64,000 nt of DNA, taken from assembly GCF_001544875.2 (NCBI RefSeq), contig NZ_FCOA02000003.1, positions 62,001 through 126,000 of the forward strand. Reading direction: 5' to 3'. The DNA comes from Caballeronia hypogeia. Lineage in GTDB: Bacteria > Pseudomonadota > Gammaproteobacteria > Burkholderiales > Burkholderiaceae. The position numbers were made by a program, and so were the translations under genes. The notes below the pieces were generated by a model. The model was not told where the DNA came from. It was given only the letters and a program-made list of their open reading frames with translations, and made no database searches. Positions 28,713 through 37,415 of the stretch are shown one piece after another. Numbering within the stretch: the stretch's first letter is position 1; each line of letters starts with the position of its first letter.

Positions 28713-30236
28713 ATGACCGTCATCAAGCAGGAAGATCTGATTCAGAGCATCGCGGATTCGCTGCAATACATCAGCTATTACCATCCGCTCGACTATATCC
28801 AGGCGCTCGGCCGCGCTTACGAGCTCGAAGAGAGCCCGGCGGCGAAAGACGCGATCGCACAGATTCTGACCAACAGCCGCATGTGCGCCGAAGGCAAGCG
28901 TCCGATCTGCCAGGACACCGGCATCGTCACGGTATTCGTGAAGGTCGGCATGGACGTGCGCTGGGACGGTGCAACGATGTCCGTCACCGACATGATCAAC
29001 GAAGGCGTGCGTCGCGGTTACCTGAACCCGGACAACGTACTGCGCGCGTCGATCGTGAGCCCGCCCGAAGGCGGCCGCAAGAACACCAAGGACAATACGC
29101 CGGCCGTGATCCACTACGAGATCGTGCCGGGCGACAAGGTCGATGTTCAGGTCGCGGCGAAGGGCGGCGGCTCGGAGAACAAGTCGAAGTTCGCGATGCT
29201 GAACCCGTCCGATTCGATCGTCGACTGGATTCTCAAGACCGTGCCGACGATGGGCGCGGGCTGGTGCCCGCCGGGCATGCTCGGCATCGGCATCGGCGGC
29301 ACGGCTGAAAAGGCGATGGTCATGGCGAAGGAATCGCTGATGGACCCGATCGACATTCAGGACGTCATCGCGCGCGGCCCGCAGGACTGGATCGAGGAAC
29401 TGCGCGTCGAGCTGCACGAGAAGGTGAACGCGCTCGGCATCGGCGCGCAAGGTCTCGGCGGTCTGGCGACCGTGCTCGACGTGAAGATCATGGCGGCGCC
29501 CACGCACGCGGCGTCGAAGCCGATCGCGATCATCCCGAACTGCGCGGCCACGCGCCACGCGCACTTCACGCTCGACGGCTCGGGCGCCGCGAAGCTCGAA
29601 GCGCCGCCGCTCGACGCATGGCCCAAGGTCACATGGCAGCCGAACACGGAGACGAGCAAGCGGGTCGATCTGAACACGCTGACGCCGGAAGAAGTCGCAT
29701 CGTGGAAGCCGGGCCAGACGCTGCTGCTCTCCGGCAAGATGCTCACGGGCCGCGACGCCGCGCACAAGCGCATCGCCGACATGCTGGCCAAGGGCGAAAA
29801 GCTGCCGGTCGATTTCACTAACCGCGTGATTTACTATGTCGGCCCGGTCGATCCGGTGCGCGACGAAGCCGTCGGCCCGGCAGGCCCGACCACGGCCACG
29901 CGCATGGACAAGTTCACCGAGATGATGCTCGCTCAAACCGGCCTGATCTCGATGATCGGCAAGGCCGAACGCGGTCCGGTCGCGATCGAGGCGATCAAGA
30001 ATCACAAGGCCGCCTATCTGATGGCAGTGGGCGGAGCAGCGTATCTCGTGTCGAAGGCGATCCGCGAAGCGAAGGTGCTCGCATTCGAGGACCTCGGGAT
30101 GGAAGCCATCTACGAGTTCGACGTCCAGGACATGCCTGTGACGGTCGCCGTCGATTCGAGCGGCATTTCGGTCCACAAGACGGGCCCCGCCGAATGGCAG
30201 GCGAAGATCGGCAAAATTCCGGTCGCGACGGTCTGA
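28713..30236 (+). CDS. fumA: Fumarate hydratase, class I (iron-sulfur)
   Basis: A protein of 507 residues joining the alpha and beta parts of class I fumarases. It hydrates fumarate to malate in the citric acid cycle and depends on an oxygen-sensitive 4Fe-4S cluster. Cysteines in CQDTG (C66), WCPPGMLGIG and IPNCAATRH match the three cluster ligands. The C-terminal half carries VGPAGPTTATRMDKF, typical of the beta domain. A strong rho-independent terminator follows 40 bases after the stop. Iron dependence fits the iron-handling genes that come next. Confidence 0.94.
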   Translation: MTVIKQEDLIQSIADSLQYISYYHPLDYIQALGRAYELEESPAAKDAIAQILTNSRMCAEGKRPICQDTGIVTVFVKVGMDVRWDGATMSVTDMINEGVRRGYLNPDNVLRASIVSPPEGGRKNTKDNTPAVIHYEIVPGDKVDVQVAAKGGGSENKSKFAMLNPSDSIVDWILKTVPTMGAGWCPPGMLGIGIGGTAEKAMVMAKESLMDPIDIQDVIARGPQDWIEELRVELHEKVNALGIGAQGLGGLATVLDVKIMAAPTHAASKPIAIIPNCAATRHAHFTLDGSGAAKLEAPPLDAWPKVTWQPNTETSKRVDLNTLTPEEVASWKPGQTLLLSGKMLTGRDAAHKRIADMLAKGEKLPVDFTNRVIYYVGPVDPVRDEAVGPAGPTTATRMDKFTEMMLAQTGLISMIGKAERGPVAIEAIKNHKAAYLMAVGGAAYLVSKAIREAKVLAFEDLGMEAIYEFDVQDMPVTVAVDSSGISVHKTGPAEWQAKIGKIPVATV

Positions 30237-30277
30237 TAGCCGATCGGCGGCGGATTCGTGCCGCCGACGTATGACGG

Positions 30278-30306
30278 GAGCCGGGCATTTCGCCCGGCTC
30301 TTTTCA
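30278..30306 (+). terminator. Rho-independent terminator after fumarase
   Basis: Perfect 9-bp stem GAGCCGGGC/GCCCGGCTC with loop ATTTC (30278-30300) followed by TTTTC. Confidence 0.88.
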
Positions 30307-30439
30307 TTGAAACGCCGCCAACGCGAAAGGTTTTCATTCTCAGTTTTGTCTGAAACAAAAAATTTCTTCTCAACCTTGGCATAGGCATGTCAACGGTTTA
30401 TCTTTGCTCAGTGCCCCACGTTACAAAAAAGGAACAACC

Positions 30440-30916
30440 ATGCAAGGCGACGCAAAAGTCATCGAATACCTGAACGCGCAGTTGAAGAACGAGCTGACCG
30501 CGATCAATCAATACTTCCTGCACGCCCGGATGTATCAGCATTGGGGCCTCGAAAAGCTCAACAAGCACGAGTACGACGAATCGATCGGCGAAATGAAGCA
30601 CGCCGACTGGCTGATCCAGCGCGTGTTCATGCTCGACGGCCTGCCGAATCTGCAGGACCTGCACAAGCTGCTGATCGGCGAGGAAACCAAGGAAATCCTC
30701 GAGTGCGATCTGAAGCTCGAGCAGATTTCGCAGTCCACCTGCAAGGAAGCGATCGCTTATTGCGAGACCGTGCGCGATTACGTCTCGCGCGAGATCTTCG
30801 AGAAGATTCTCCACGACACCGAAGAGCACATCGACTGGCTGGAAACGCAACTGGATCTGATCGACAAGGTCGGCATCCAGAACTACCAGCAAACCATGAT
30901 GGGCGATCACGAGTAA
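30440..30916 (+). CDS. bfr: Bacterioferritin
   Basis: A protein of 158 residues, standard size of the heme-containing iron-storage subunit that assembles into a 24-mer shell and oxidises Fe(II). Ferroxidase ligands are in place: E18 ([11 protein letters not shown]), E51 and H54 (IGEMKHAD), E94, and E127/H130 (DTEEHID). M52 in GEMKH is the expected heme ligand. The ATG at 30440 follows AAAAAGGA. It is the first gene of an iron block with bfd, tonB and exbBD to its right. Confidence 0.95.
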   Translation: MQGDAKVIEYLNAQLKNELTAINQYFLHARMYQHWGLEKLNKHEYDESIGEMKHADWLIQRVFMLDGLPNLQDLHKLLIGEETKEILECDLKLEQISQSTCKEAIAYCETVRDYVSREIFEKILHDTEEHIDWLETQLDLIDKVGIQNYQQTMMGDHE

Positions 30917-30920
30917 CTGG

Positions 30921-31805
30921 ATGTCCGCAGGCTTGTCGCCTTCCCTCGTGCCGAACGAGCGTGCCGCGTCGAACGCGAGCGCGCCGGTCGGCATTTTCGA
31001 TTCCGGTCTCGGCGGTCTGTCGGTGCTGCGCGCCGTGCGCGCGCTGTTGCCGCGCGAGCGCCTGATCTACGTCGCCGACTCGCTGCACGCGCCCTACGGC
31101 GAGCGCGACGACGACTTTATCGTCGACCGGACGATGGCGATCGGCGAATGGCTGGTCGGACAGGGTGCGAAGGCGCTCGTCGTCGCGTGCAATACGGCGA
31201 CTGCGCAGTCCATCGCGCTCGTGCGCGAGCGCCTGCCGATTCCGCTCGTCGGCGTCGAGCCAGGCGTGAAGCCGGCGGCGGCCGTGTCGAGGTCGCGCGT
31301 GGTCGGCGTGCTCGCCACGGCGGTCACGCTGCGCTCCGCGCGCTTCCAGTCGCTGCTCGAACGCTACGCGGGCGATTGCCGCTTCATCTGTCAGGCGGGG
31401 CACGGGCTGGTGCAGGCGGTCGAGCGCTGCGACACGTCCTCGCCCGCGCTGATGGCGCTGCTCGAAAGCTACCTCGCGCCGATGCTAGGCGCCGGCGCCG
31501 ACACGCTCGTGCTCGGCTGCACGCACTACCCTTTCCTCGACCGCGCAATCCGCGACATCGCCGGCGAACGACTGCAGATCGTCGATACGAGTGTCGCCAT
31601 CGCGCGGCAGCTCTACCGTCTGCTGGATGCGCATGCGCTAAAAAACGACAGCGCGCCGCCCGAAAACCTCCCGCGCTTCTGCTCCACCGCCGACGGCGAA
31701 TCGCAACGCCAGCTCGCCGCGTCGCTCCTTCAACTCGATGCGCCTGTCGAGCACGTCGACATCCCCTCACGCCGCACGCGCCTCGCGGAACCCGACATCG
31801 TCTGA
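30921..31805 (+). CDS. murI: Glutamate racemase
   Basis: A protein of 294 residues interconverting L- and D-glutamate for peptidoglycan. Both catalytic cysteine motifs are present: VACNTATAQS and LGCTHYPFLD. GIFDSGLGGLSVL at about residues 24-36 is the usual N-terminal substrate loop, so about 20 extra residues precede the family start; a later start cannot be excluded. It lies 4 bases after the bfr stop and is probably co-transcribed with it, with no functional link known. Confidence 0.93.
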   Translation: MSAGLSPSLVPNERAASNASAPVGIFDSGLGGLSVLRAVRALLPRERLIYVADSLHAPYGERDDDFIVDRTMAIGEWLVGQGAKALVVACNTATAQSIALVRERLPIPLVGVEPGVKPAAAVSRSRVVGVLATAVTLRSARFQSLLERYAGDCRFICQAGHGLVQAVERCDTSSPALMALLESYLAPMLGAGADTLVLGCTHYPFLDRAIRDIAGERLQIVDTSVAIARQLYRLLDAHALKNDSAPPENLPRFCSTADGESQRQLAASLLQLDAPVEHVDIPSRRTRLAEPDIV

Positions 31806-31938
31806 GGGTTTCTCTCGCAAAAGCCGCTGGGCGGCGCGCGCTTTCCCCCGCCAGACAAGGCTCCTAGCAATAAACCCGCTAACTTGCGTGCTCTGTTACA
31901 AAAAACACGGAGCCCCGCTTGCAAACGCGGCAATGTCG

Positions 31939-31957
31939 AATGATAATAATTCGCATT
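31939..31957 (+). promoter_or_regulatory. Fur-box-like operator upstream of bfd
   Basis: The 19 bases AATGATAATAATTCGCATT closely resemble the Fur consensus (repeats of GATAAT). They lie about 24-42 bases before the bfd start, where they would overlap the promoter, fitting derepression of bfd on iron shortage. Confidence 0.7.
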
Positions 31958-31980
31958 AACGCTAACTATCGCGAACGATC

Positions 31981-32217
31981 ATGATTGTCTGTGTCTGCAA
32001 ATCAGTGTCCGACCGAAAGATCCGAGCCGCCATTGCCGAAGGAGCGGATTCCTTCGACGAACTGCAATTCGAGCTCGGCGTCGCGCTGTGCTGCGGCAAA
32101 TGTGAAGAAAGCGTTCGCGACGTCATGGCGCAAAGCGGCGTGTGTGCGTCGCGCTGCGGGGTCCAGCAGCACGAACACGTGGCGCCGCTTACGTTCTACG
32201 AGCGTCAGGCTGCCTGA
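31981..32217 (+). CDS. bfd: Bacterioferritin-associated ferredoxin
   Basis: A 2Fe-2S protein of 78 residues that donates electrons to bacterioferritin to release stored iron. The cluster cysteines appear as MIVCVCK (C4, C6) and CCGKCEESV. The protein is slightly longer than the E. coli one (64 residues), with a C-terminal tail containing two more cysteines (VCASRCGV) and histidines. It sits behind a Fur-box-like site, as expected for iron-starvation control, and leads into the mini-ORF and tonB-exbBD. Confidence 0.93.
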   Translation: MIVCVCKSVSDRKIRAAIAEGADSFDELQFELGVALCCGKCEESVRDVMAQSGVCASRCGVQQHEHVAPLTFYERQAA

Positions 32218-32373
32218 AGCAGTCCGCGCGGCCTTCGCGCCGCGCTAAACCGGCGGCATGCGCTGTATCCGGCCGCGCCGCCCGGTCGCATGATCGCCCC
32301 CCCGCAAGCCAGGTTACCTTCGAACTTCCGGTCACTCTAGCCAGCCGCCAACCCTTGATCCCAGGAGGGAAAA

Positions 32374-32436
32374 ATGGAATTGCTGATTGGTTTCGTGACC
32401 ACCCTGTTTATCTCCCTGCTTATCTTCCGAAAATGA
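32374..32436 (+). CDS. 20-residue membrane mini-protein
   Basis: A tiny frame with one of the best ribosome binding sites in the window (AGGAGGGA ending 5 bases before the ATG). It encodes MELLIGFVTT followed by LFISLLIFRK: a nearly complete single transmembrane helix with a basic C-terminal end. Between bfd and tonB the sequence is otherwise non-coding. Whether it is translated or is a leader peptide for tonB expression is not known; no family is recognised. Confidence 0.55.
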   Translation: MELLIGFVTTLFISLLIFRK

Positions 32437-32488
32437 CGTCGTCTGGTTTTCTTCTTGTCGAGTCCGCGCAGTCGTTTAAGCTGGGAAG

Positions 32489-33271
32489 ATGCCTGGTCAG
32501 CGGGCAACCACGCAGCGTCGCAAGCAGCCAATAACAATGCAGTCTCCGACCACCACTCCCGCCGCTTTCCGAACGGCGCCGCCATCGAACGCGAATCCGC
32601 GCGTAATCGCGGCCTGCGCCGCCGTCGTCGTTCTTCATGCCGTGTTGCTCGGCGTCGCGATGAACATGCGCCACGAGCCGCCGCCGCGCCCGATCGAAGC
32701 CAAGTCGATCACTGCTCAGTTGATCAGCGAGACGCCGCAGCCCGCGCCGCAACCGGTCTCGGTCGAAACGCCGCCGCAGCCCAAGCCGGTGCCACAGCCG
32801 GTTCCGAAGCCGCAGCCCAAGCCGAAGGTGAAACCCAAGGTCGAGCCGAAGCCCACGCCGATGCCGGTGACCGAAGCGCCGTCGCAGATCGCCGCGCCCG
32901 CGCCGGAACCGACGCCGCCTGCTCCGGCGCAGCCCGCTCCGCCGCCCGCCGCCGCGCCTGCGATCGGCAAGCCGAGCATGGATCTGGCCGCGCCGAAGAA
33001 TGTCGCGCACCTCAGCTGCAACATTGCGCAGCCAGACTATCCGGCAATGGCCAAGCGACGAGGCGAAACGGGCACGTCCATCGTGCGGCTGACCGTCGGG
33101 CTGTCCGGCAAGATCGAAAACGTCACGCTGCAGAAGAGCAGCGGCTCGTCGCGCCTGGATGACGCGGCGCTCGACGCGGTGCGCGGCAGCGCTTGCAGCC
33201 CGTACAAGGAAAATGGCGAAGCGATTCGTGCGACCGCCACGGTGCCATTCGTATTCAGTCTGAACGACTGA
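32489..33271 (+). CDS. tonB: TonB energy-transducing protein
   Basis: A periplasm-spanning protein of up to 260 residues linking the ExbB-ExbD proton channel to outer-membrane receptors. One N-terminal membrane segment (about 38-58: AACAAVVVLHAVLLGVAMN) is followed by a long Pro/Lys-rich spacer (KPQPKPKVKPKVEPKP) and a TonB C-terminal domain (about 168-260) with PDYPAMAKRRGETGTSIVRL and the closing ATVPFVFSLND. The start may be the ATG at 32489 or the ATG at 32537; neither has a well spaced ribosome binding site. It is followed by exbB after 33 bases. Confidence 0.92.
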   Translation: MPGQRATTQRRKQPITMQSPTTTPAAFRTAPPSNANPRVIAACAAVVVLHAVLLGVAMNMRHEPPPRPIEAKSITAQLISETPQPAPQPVSVETPPQPKPVPQPVPKPQPKPKVKPKVEPKPTPMPVTEAPSQIAAPAPEPTPPAPAQPAPPPAAAPAIGKPSMDLAAPKNVAHLSCNIAQPDYPAMAKRRGETGTSIVRLTVGLSGKIENVTLQKSSGSSRLDDAALDAVRGSACSPYKENGEAIRATATVPFVFSLND

Positions 33272-33304
33272 CCGGTTTATCTAGATACAAGGAAGGAAAG
33301 AGAA

Positions 33305-34051
33305 ATGGAAAACTACGGGATCGCGCACGTCTGGGCGCAAGGCGACTTCGTCACACGGGGCATCGCGCTCGCGCTCGTCATCATGTCGGTGCTTTCATGG
33401 ACCGTGATCATCGTGAAGGCGTGGAATGTCGTGCGCCTGAAGCGCCTGACCAAGAACGCCGAACAAGCCTTCTGGCATTCGGACGATTTCAACGACGGCA
33501 TCAAGAAGCTCGGCAGCCAGTCGTCGAGTCCGGCCGACAACCCGTTTCTCGCGCTCGCGCTCGCGGGCCAGGAAGCCGCCGACCATCATCACCAGACGCA
33601 ACCGCATCTGCACGACCGCATGGACGTGTCGGACTGGATCACGCGCTGCCTGAAAGACGTCATGGACGAAGGCGTCGGCCGCATGCAGTCGGGTCTCGCG
33701 ATCCTCGCATCGATCGGTTCGACCTCGCCGTTCGTCGGCCTGTTCGGCACGGTATGGGGCATTTATCACGCGCTGCTGACCATTGGCGCGACGGGCCAGA
33801 CGTCGATCGATCAGGTCGCGGGCCCGGTCGGCGAGTCGCTGATCATGACCGCGTTCGGCCTGTTCGTCGCGATTCCGGCGGTGCTCGGCTACAACGCGCT
33901 CACCCGTGCGAACAAGGGCATCGTCACGAAGCTGAACCGCTTCGCGCACGGCCTGCACGCGTTCTTCGTCACGGGTTCGAAGCTCTCGTCGACCAAGCGC
34001 GCCTCGAACGGCTCCACCGATAGCCTGCGTCTCGCGACGCGCGCGTCGTAA
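33305..34051 (+). CDS. exbB: ExbB proton-channel subunit (MotA/TolQ family)
   Basis: A protein of 248 residues with the TolQ/ExbB pattern: one N-terminal membrane segment and a pair in the C-terminal half (LAILASIGSTSPFVGLFGTVWGIYHAL, and LIMTAFGLFVAIPAVLGYNAL). It supplies proton-motive energy to TonB in the inner membrane. AAGGAAGGAAAGAG precedes the ATG. It is the middle gene of tonB-exbB-exbD. Confidence 0.94.
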   Translation: MENYGIAHVWAQGDFVTRGIALALVIMSVLSWTVIIVKAWNVVRLKRLTKNAEQAFWHSDDFNDGIKKLGSQSSSPADNPFLALALAGQEAADHHHQTQPHLHDRMDVSDWITRCLKDVMDEGVGRMQSGLAILASIGSTSPFVGLFGTVWGIYHALLTIGATGQTSIDQVAGPVGESLIMTAFGLFVAIPAVLGYNALTRANKGIVTKLNRFAHGLHAFFVTGSKLSSTKRASNGSTDSLRLATRAS

Positions 34052-34067
34052 GTCCGGGAGGTTCGCA

Positions 34068-34490
34068 ATGGCCATGAGCCCATTCGCCGGCGATGAAGAC
34101 GACGGCATGATGAGCGAAATCAACATGACGCCGCTGGTCGACGTCATGCTGGTGCTGCTGATCATCTTCCTCGTCACGATTCCGGCAATGCATCACGCGG
34201 TGAAGATCGACCTGCCCCACGCGAGCAGCGCGCCGCAGGACGAAAAGCCCGCGCACGTCAACATCGCGATTCAGGCTGACGGCACCACTCTCTGGGACGA
34301 TCAGCCCGTCGATGAAGCGACGCTCAATGCGCGCATCGCGCAGGCCGCGCAGCAGAATCCGCAGCCGGAGATTCATCTGCGCGCCGATCGCAAGGTGGCG
34401 TACGAGAAAGTCGCCGATCTGATGTCGGCGGCGCAGTCGGGCGGATTGACGAAGATCGGTTTCGTCACCGAGCCGAAGAGCGGGAAGTAA
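34068..34490 (+). CDS. exbD: ExbD biopolymer-transport subunit
   Basis: A protein of 140 residues with one N-terminal transmembrane helix beginning in INMTPLVDVMLVLLIIFLVT; the aspartate in PLVDVML is the essential proton carrier of ExbD/TolR. The periplasmic domain ends in MSAAQSGGLTKIGFVTEP, typical of ExbD. Preceded by GGGAGG and 16 bases after exbB; a strong terminator closes the operon. Confidence 0.94.
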   Translation: MAMSPFAGDEDDGMMSEINMTPLVDVMLVLLIIFLVTIPAMHHAVKIDLPHASSAPQDEKPAHVNIAIQADGTTLWDDQPVDEATLNARIAQAAQQNPQPEIHLRADRKVAYEKVADLMSAAQSGGLTKIGFVTEPKSGK

Positions 34491-34526
34491 TCAGCGTTTC
34501 ACGAACAGAAAAAGCGCCGCCAAAGT

Positions 34527-34560
34527 AAAAGGCCTTCATCGTCAGATGAAGGCCTTTTTT
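34527..34560 (+). terminator. Rho-independent terminator after exbD
   Basis: Stem AAAGGCCTTCATC/GATGAAGGCCTTT with a four-base loop GTCA and a run of six T. The A/T symmetry means it could also stop transcripts of the small gene on the minus strand. Confidence 0.9.
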
Positions 34561-34591
34561 CGTGCGCACTCGGCGCATTCGGGTGAGACGG

Positions 34592-34711
34592 TCACTGCGG
34601 ATTCGAATAGCCAGAATCAGAAGTTCCGCCACATGCAGCAGCCGTGGTCGACACGGACAGTGCAATCAACCCTATCAGGCTAACTATCAGAGCAGCCGTC
34701 AGTTTTCGCAT
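34592..34711 (-). CDS. Small exported peptide
   Basis: A frame of 39 residues preceded by AAGGAG at good spacing. The sequence is mostly a signal peptide (MRKLTAALIVSLIGLIALSV, then STTAAACGG), leaving a mature part of about 15 residues. The single cysteine after AAA could be a lipid attachment site, but the lipobox is imperfect. Small exported peptides of this style are common in Burkholderiaceae; function unknown. Confidence 0.5.
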   Translation of the reverse strand: MRKLTAALIVSLIGLIALSVSTTAAACGGTSDSGYSNPQ

Positions 34712-34830
34712 AAGGAGCTCCTTAGCGAAGGAGACTTCAATATACCGCCGCGAATTTCGGCGATCAATTGAATCTGTCCATCGCAAACGCGCGCTTCAAT
34801 GTCATAAACCAATGACAAACGAAAAAGCGT

Positions 34831-35793
34831 TCAAACCGTTTCGCGTTCGGGCTTTTCGTGAACAGGACATTCTCCGGGAAAGCGCTGGCCGCTACCGATC
34901 GACTCGACGAGAAAATCGACGAAAGCGCGCACTGCAGGGACCATGCCTTGACGCGAAAGAAAAACCGCATAGAGTTGCGGCGACGGAAACGTCCAGCCCG
35001 GCATGACCGGCGACAACTGTCCGCTACGCAAGGGCGCGCCGTACATCATCTCGGGCAGCGCCGCTATGCCGACGCCGCGCATCACGGCCTCGCGGATCAT
35101 CGAGAGGTCGGCCGTGACGAGGCGTGGCTCGTGTTCGAACTCGTGGCGCGTGCCGTCCGGCGCGATCAGCCGATAAACGTGACGCCCGTCCGATGACGGC
35201 ATGTCGATGGTGTCGTATTGCTTGAGGTCGGCGGGCGTCATCGGCGGCGCGTTCGACTTGAGCAGCGAGGGCGCCGCCACCAGCATCTGCTCCGTGCGCC
35301 ACAGCGGCCGCGCGACCACGTTCGAGCTCGCGGGCGGCTCCGAGCGCACGCGCAGCGCGACATCGATCGCGTCCTCGAACAGGTCGACGACCCGATTCGT
35401 CACGCGCAGCACCACGCGCACTTCGGGATAACGATCCATGAAATCGGGCATCACGGCGGACAGAAACGTCTGCGCAATGGTGACCGGCACGCTCACGCGC
35501 ACCGTGCCGCGCGGCGAGTCGCGCAGACTCTGCACGACGTTGACGGCGGCCTGAGCTTCGGCGAGCATCGCCTGGCAATGATGGTAGAAGAGCTGGCCCG
35601 CCTCGGTCAGCGCGAGCTTGCGCGTGGAGCGTTGCAGCAGGCGCACGCCGAGCGACGCCTCCAGCTCCGACACGCGCCGCGACAGCCGCGACTTCGAAAT
35701 GCCGAGCACGCGCTCGGCGGCCGAAAATCCGCCGTGTTCGACGACGTGCGAGAAATACATCAGATCGTTCAGGTCATGCGAGTCGGCTTTCAT
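34831..35793 (-). CDS. LysR-family transcriptional regulator
   Basis: A protein of 320 residues. The winged helix-turn-helix (about 5-65: LNDLMYFSHVVEHGGFSAAERVLGISKSRLSRRVSELE in the visible order) is followed by a LysR substrate-binding domain (about 90-295). It is divergent from a pirin gene, with 165 bases between the starts, an arrangement often kept in proteobacteria, so regulation of pirin is likely. The ATG at 35793 is chosen; an upstream start at 35880 would reach into the shared promoter. Confidence 0.9.
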   Translation of the reverse strand: MKADSHDLNDLMYFSHVVEHGGFSAAERVLGISKSRLSRRVSELEASLGVRLLQRSTRKLALTEAGQLFYHHCQAMLAEAQAAVNVVQSLRDSPRGTVRVSVPVTIAQTFLSAVMPDFMDRYPEVRVVLRVTNRVVDLFEDAIDVALRVRSEPPASSNVVARPLWRTEQMLVAAPSLLKSNAPPMTPADLKQYDTIDMPSSDGRHVYRLIAPDGTRHEFEHEPRLVTADLSMIREAVMRGVGIAALPEMMYGAPLRSGQLSPVMPGWTFPSPQLYAVFLSRQGMVPAVRAFVDFLVESIGSGQRFPGECPVHEKPERETV

Positions 35794-35958
35794 GTCGTCG
35801 TGAGACTCGGAAGTGCGCGTTGATGTGTTCGTTATCGCCAGCGGGACAATCCATTGCGCCGGGACGTCTTTTATCGCCAAAATCGGTCCATATAATAGCT
35901 CTGTGTTTCAGATTTATCGCTATTCCCTTATTTTTCGCATCCGCAACGCGAGGCAAAA

Positions 35959-36831
35959 ATGGCCACCAGCCGCAGTATCGAACGCATCATTCCGGCGACC
36001 CGCACCGTCGAAGGCGGCGGTTTCGTCGTGCATCGTCCGTTTCCGACCCGTCTTCTGATGGATTTCGACCCGTTTCTTCTACTCGATGAAATGGGTCCCG
36101 CCGACTACGCGCCCGGCGAGGCGAAAGGCGCGCCCGATCATCCGCATCGCGGCTTCGAGACCGTCACTTACATGCTCGAAGGCGAGTTCGGTCACAAGGA
36201 TTCGGCGGGTCATTCGGGCACGCTGCGCCCTGGCGACGTGCAATGGATGACCGCCGGCGCGGGCGTCGTGCATAGCGAAATGCCGGCGGAGGAATTCACG
36301 CGCCGTGGCGGCCGCGTGCACGGGCTCCAGTTGTGGGTGAATCTGCCGCAGCGCGACAAGATGATCGCGCCGCACTATCAGGAGATTCCGTCGGCGCAGA
36401 TTCCGGTCGCGACGAGCGAAGACGGCAAGGTGAGCGTGAAGGTCATCGCGGGCGAAGCGCTCGGCGTGAAGGCCGCGATCGAGACGCGCACGCCGATCCT
36501 GTATCAGCACTTTTCGCTCAAGCCGGGCGCGAAGATCGAGTTGAACGTGCCGCGTGATTATCGGGTGTTCGCGTATCCGCTGTCGGGCGCGGCGCTGTAC
36601 GGGCCGCAAAACCAGCCGGTGCGCGCCCAGCAAATGGTGATTTTCCGCGACGACAGTGACACGATCTCGCTCGCCGCCGGCGATGAGCCAGTCGAACTGC
36701 TGTTGATCGGTGGCGTGCCGTTGAAGGAGCCGGTGGTGCGTTACGGCCCGTTCGTCATGAACACCGAGGAGGAGATCCGCCAGGCCGTGGTCGATTATCA
36801 GGCGGGCCGCATGGGCGCGATCACGCACTAG
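35959..36831 (+). CDS. Pirin family protein
   Basis: A bicupin of 290 residues. The N-terminal cupin shows the pirin metal site: PHPHRGFETVTYMLEGEF-like DHPHRGFETV and HSEMPAEEF with the expected three histidines and one glutamate. Some pirins are quercetin 2,3-dioxygenases, others are redox-sensing regulators; the substrate cannot be read from sequence. GAGG precedes the ATG. Divergent from the LysR gene. Confidence 0.93.
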   Translation: MATSRSIERIIPATRTVEGGGFVVHRPFPTRLLMDFDPFLLLDEMGPADYAPGEAKGAPDHPHRGFETVTYMLEGEFGHKDSAGHSGTLRPGDVQWMTAGAGVVHSEMPAEEFTRRGGRVHGLQLWVNLPQRDKMIAPHYQEIPSAQIPVATSEDGKVSVKVIAGEALGVKAAIETRTPILYQHFSLKPGAKIELNVPRDYRVFAYPLSGAALYGPQNQPVRAQQMVIFRDDSDTISLAAGDEPVELLLIGGVPLKEPVVRYGPFVMNTEEEIRQAVVDYQAGRMGAITH

Positions 36832-36976
36832 CGCCTTACCCATCGGCGCTCTCGCTTGCGGGGGCGGCCGGCGAATCCGGTGAAACGGCGCGGCGAGAAT
36901 GGTCACATTGAGTCACAATGACCGTTCCGTCCGCGCCGTTTTGGCATTCTCCCGCATCCAATCACAGGAGCAGCGC

Positions 36977-37375
36977 ATGGCAGCACCCAACGTGACCGCC
37001 CAGATCGGCAGTCTCGAATATCAGGCCCGTCTCAGCGACGGTACGCACACCTGGCTCGCGGACGAACCCGCCAGCGTCGGCGGTGGCGACACCGGGCCGG
37101 AGCCCGCGTCGCTGTTGTTGTCGAGCCTCGGCGCTTGCACCTCGATCACGCTCAAGATGTATGCGAAGCGCAAGGAGTGGCCGTTGGAAGGCGTGCACGT
37201 CGAACTGTCGATGACAAGCACGGCCGGAGGCACGAACATCGAGCGCCGCATCACGCTCGAAGGCGCTCTCTCCACCGAGCAGCGGGAACGGCTCTTGCAA
37301 ATTGCCAATGCCTGCCCGATGCACAAGGTCCTGTCCGGCGCGATTCACATCGATTCCGGGCTCACGCCGCAGTAA
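36977..37375 (+). CDS. OsmC-family peroxiredoxin-like protein
   Basis: A protein of 132 residues with both redox-active cysteines of the OsmC/Ohr fold: [16 protein letters not shown] and [13 protein letters not shown]. Members reduce organic hydroperoxides. The ATG at 36977 follows CAGGAG; the frame is open upstream to 36899 but that part lacks similarity. It lies about 145 bases after pirin and 40 bases before the next gene. Confidence 0.88.
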   Translation: MAAPNVTAQIGSLEYQARLSDGTHTWLADEPASVGGGDTGPEPASLLLSSLGACTSITLKMYAKRKEWPLEGVHVELSMTSTAGGTNIERRITLEGALSTEQRERLLQIANACPMHKVLSGAIHIDSGLTPQ

Positions 37376-37415
37376 TGCATCGCGGGCACCCCGAACGTCC
37401 AAGGAAACAGTCGTC

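Noticed and set aside
28023-30176. A 717-codon minus-strand frame opposite fumarase and yqhA
   Set aside because: Shadow frame; class I fumarase motifs are on the plus strand.
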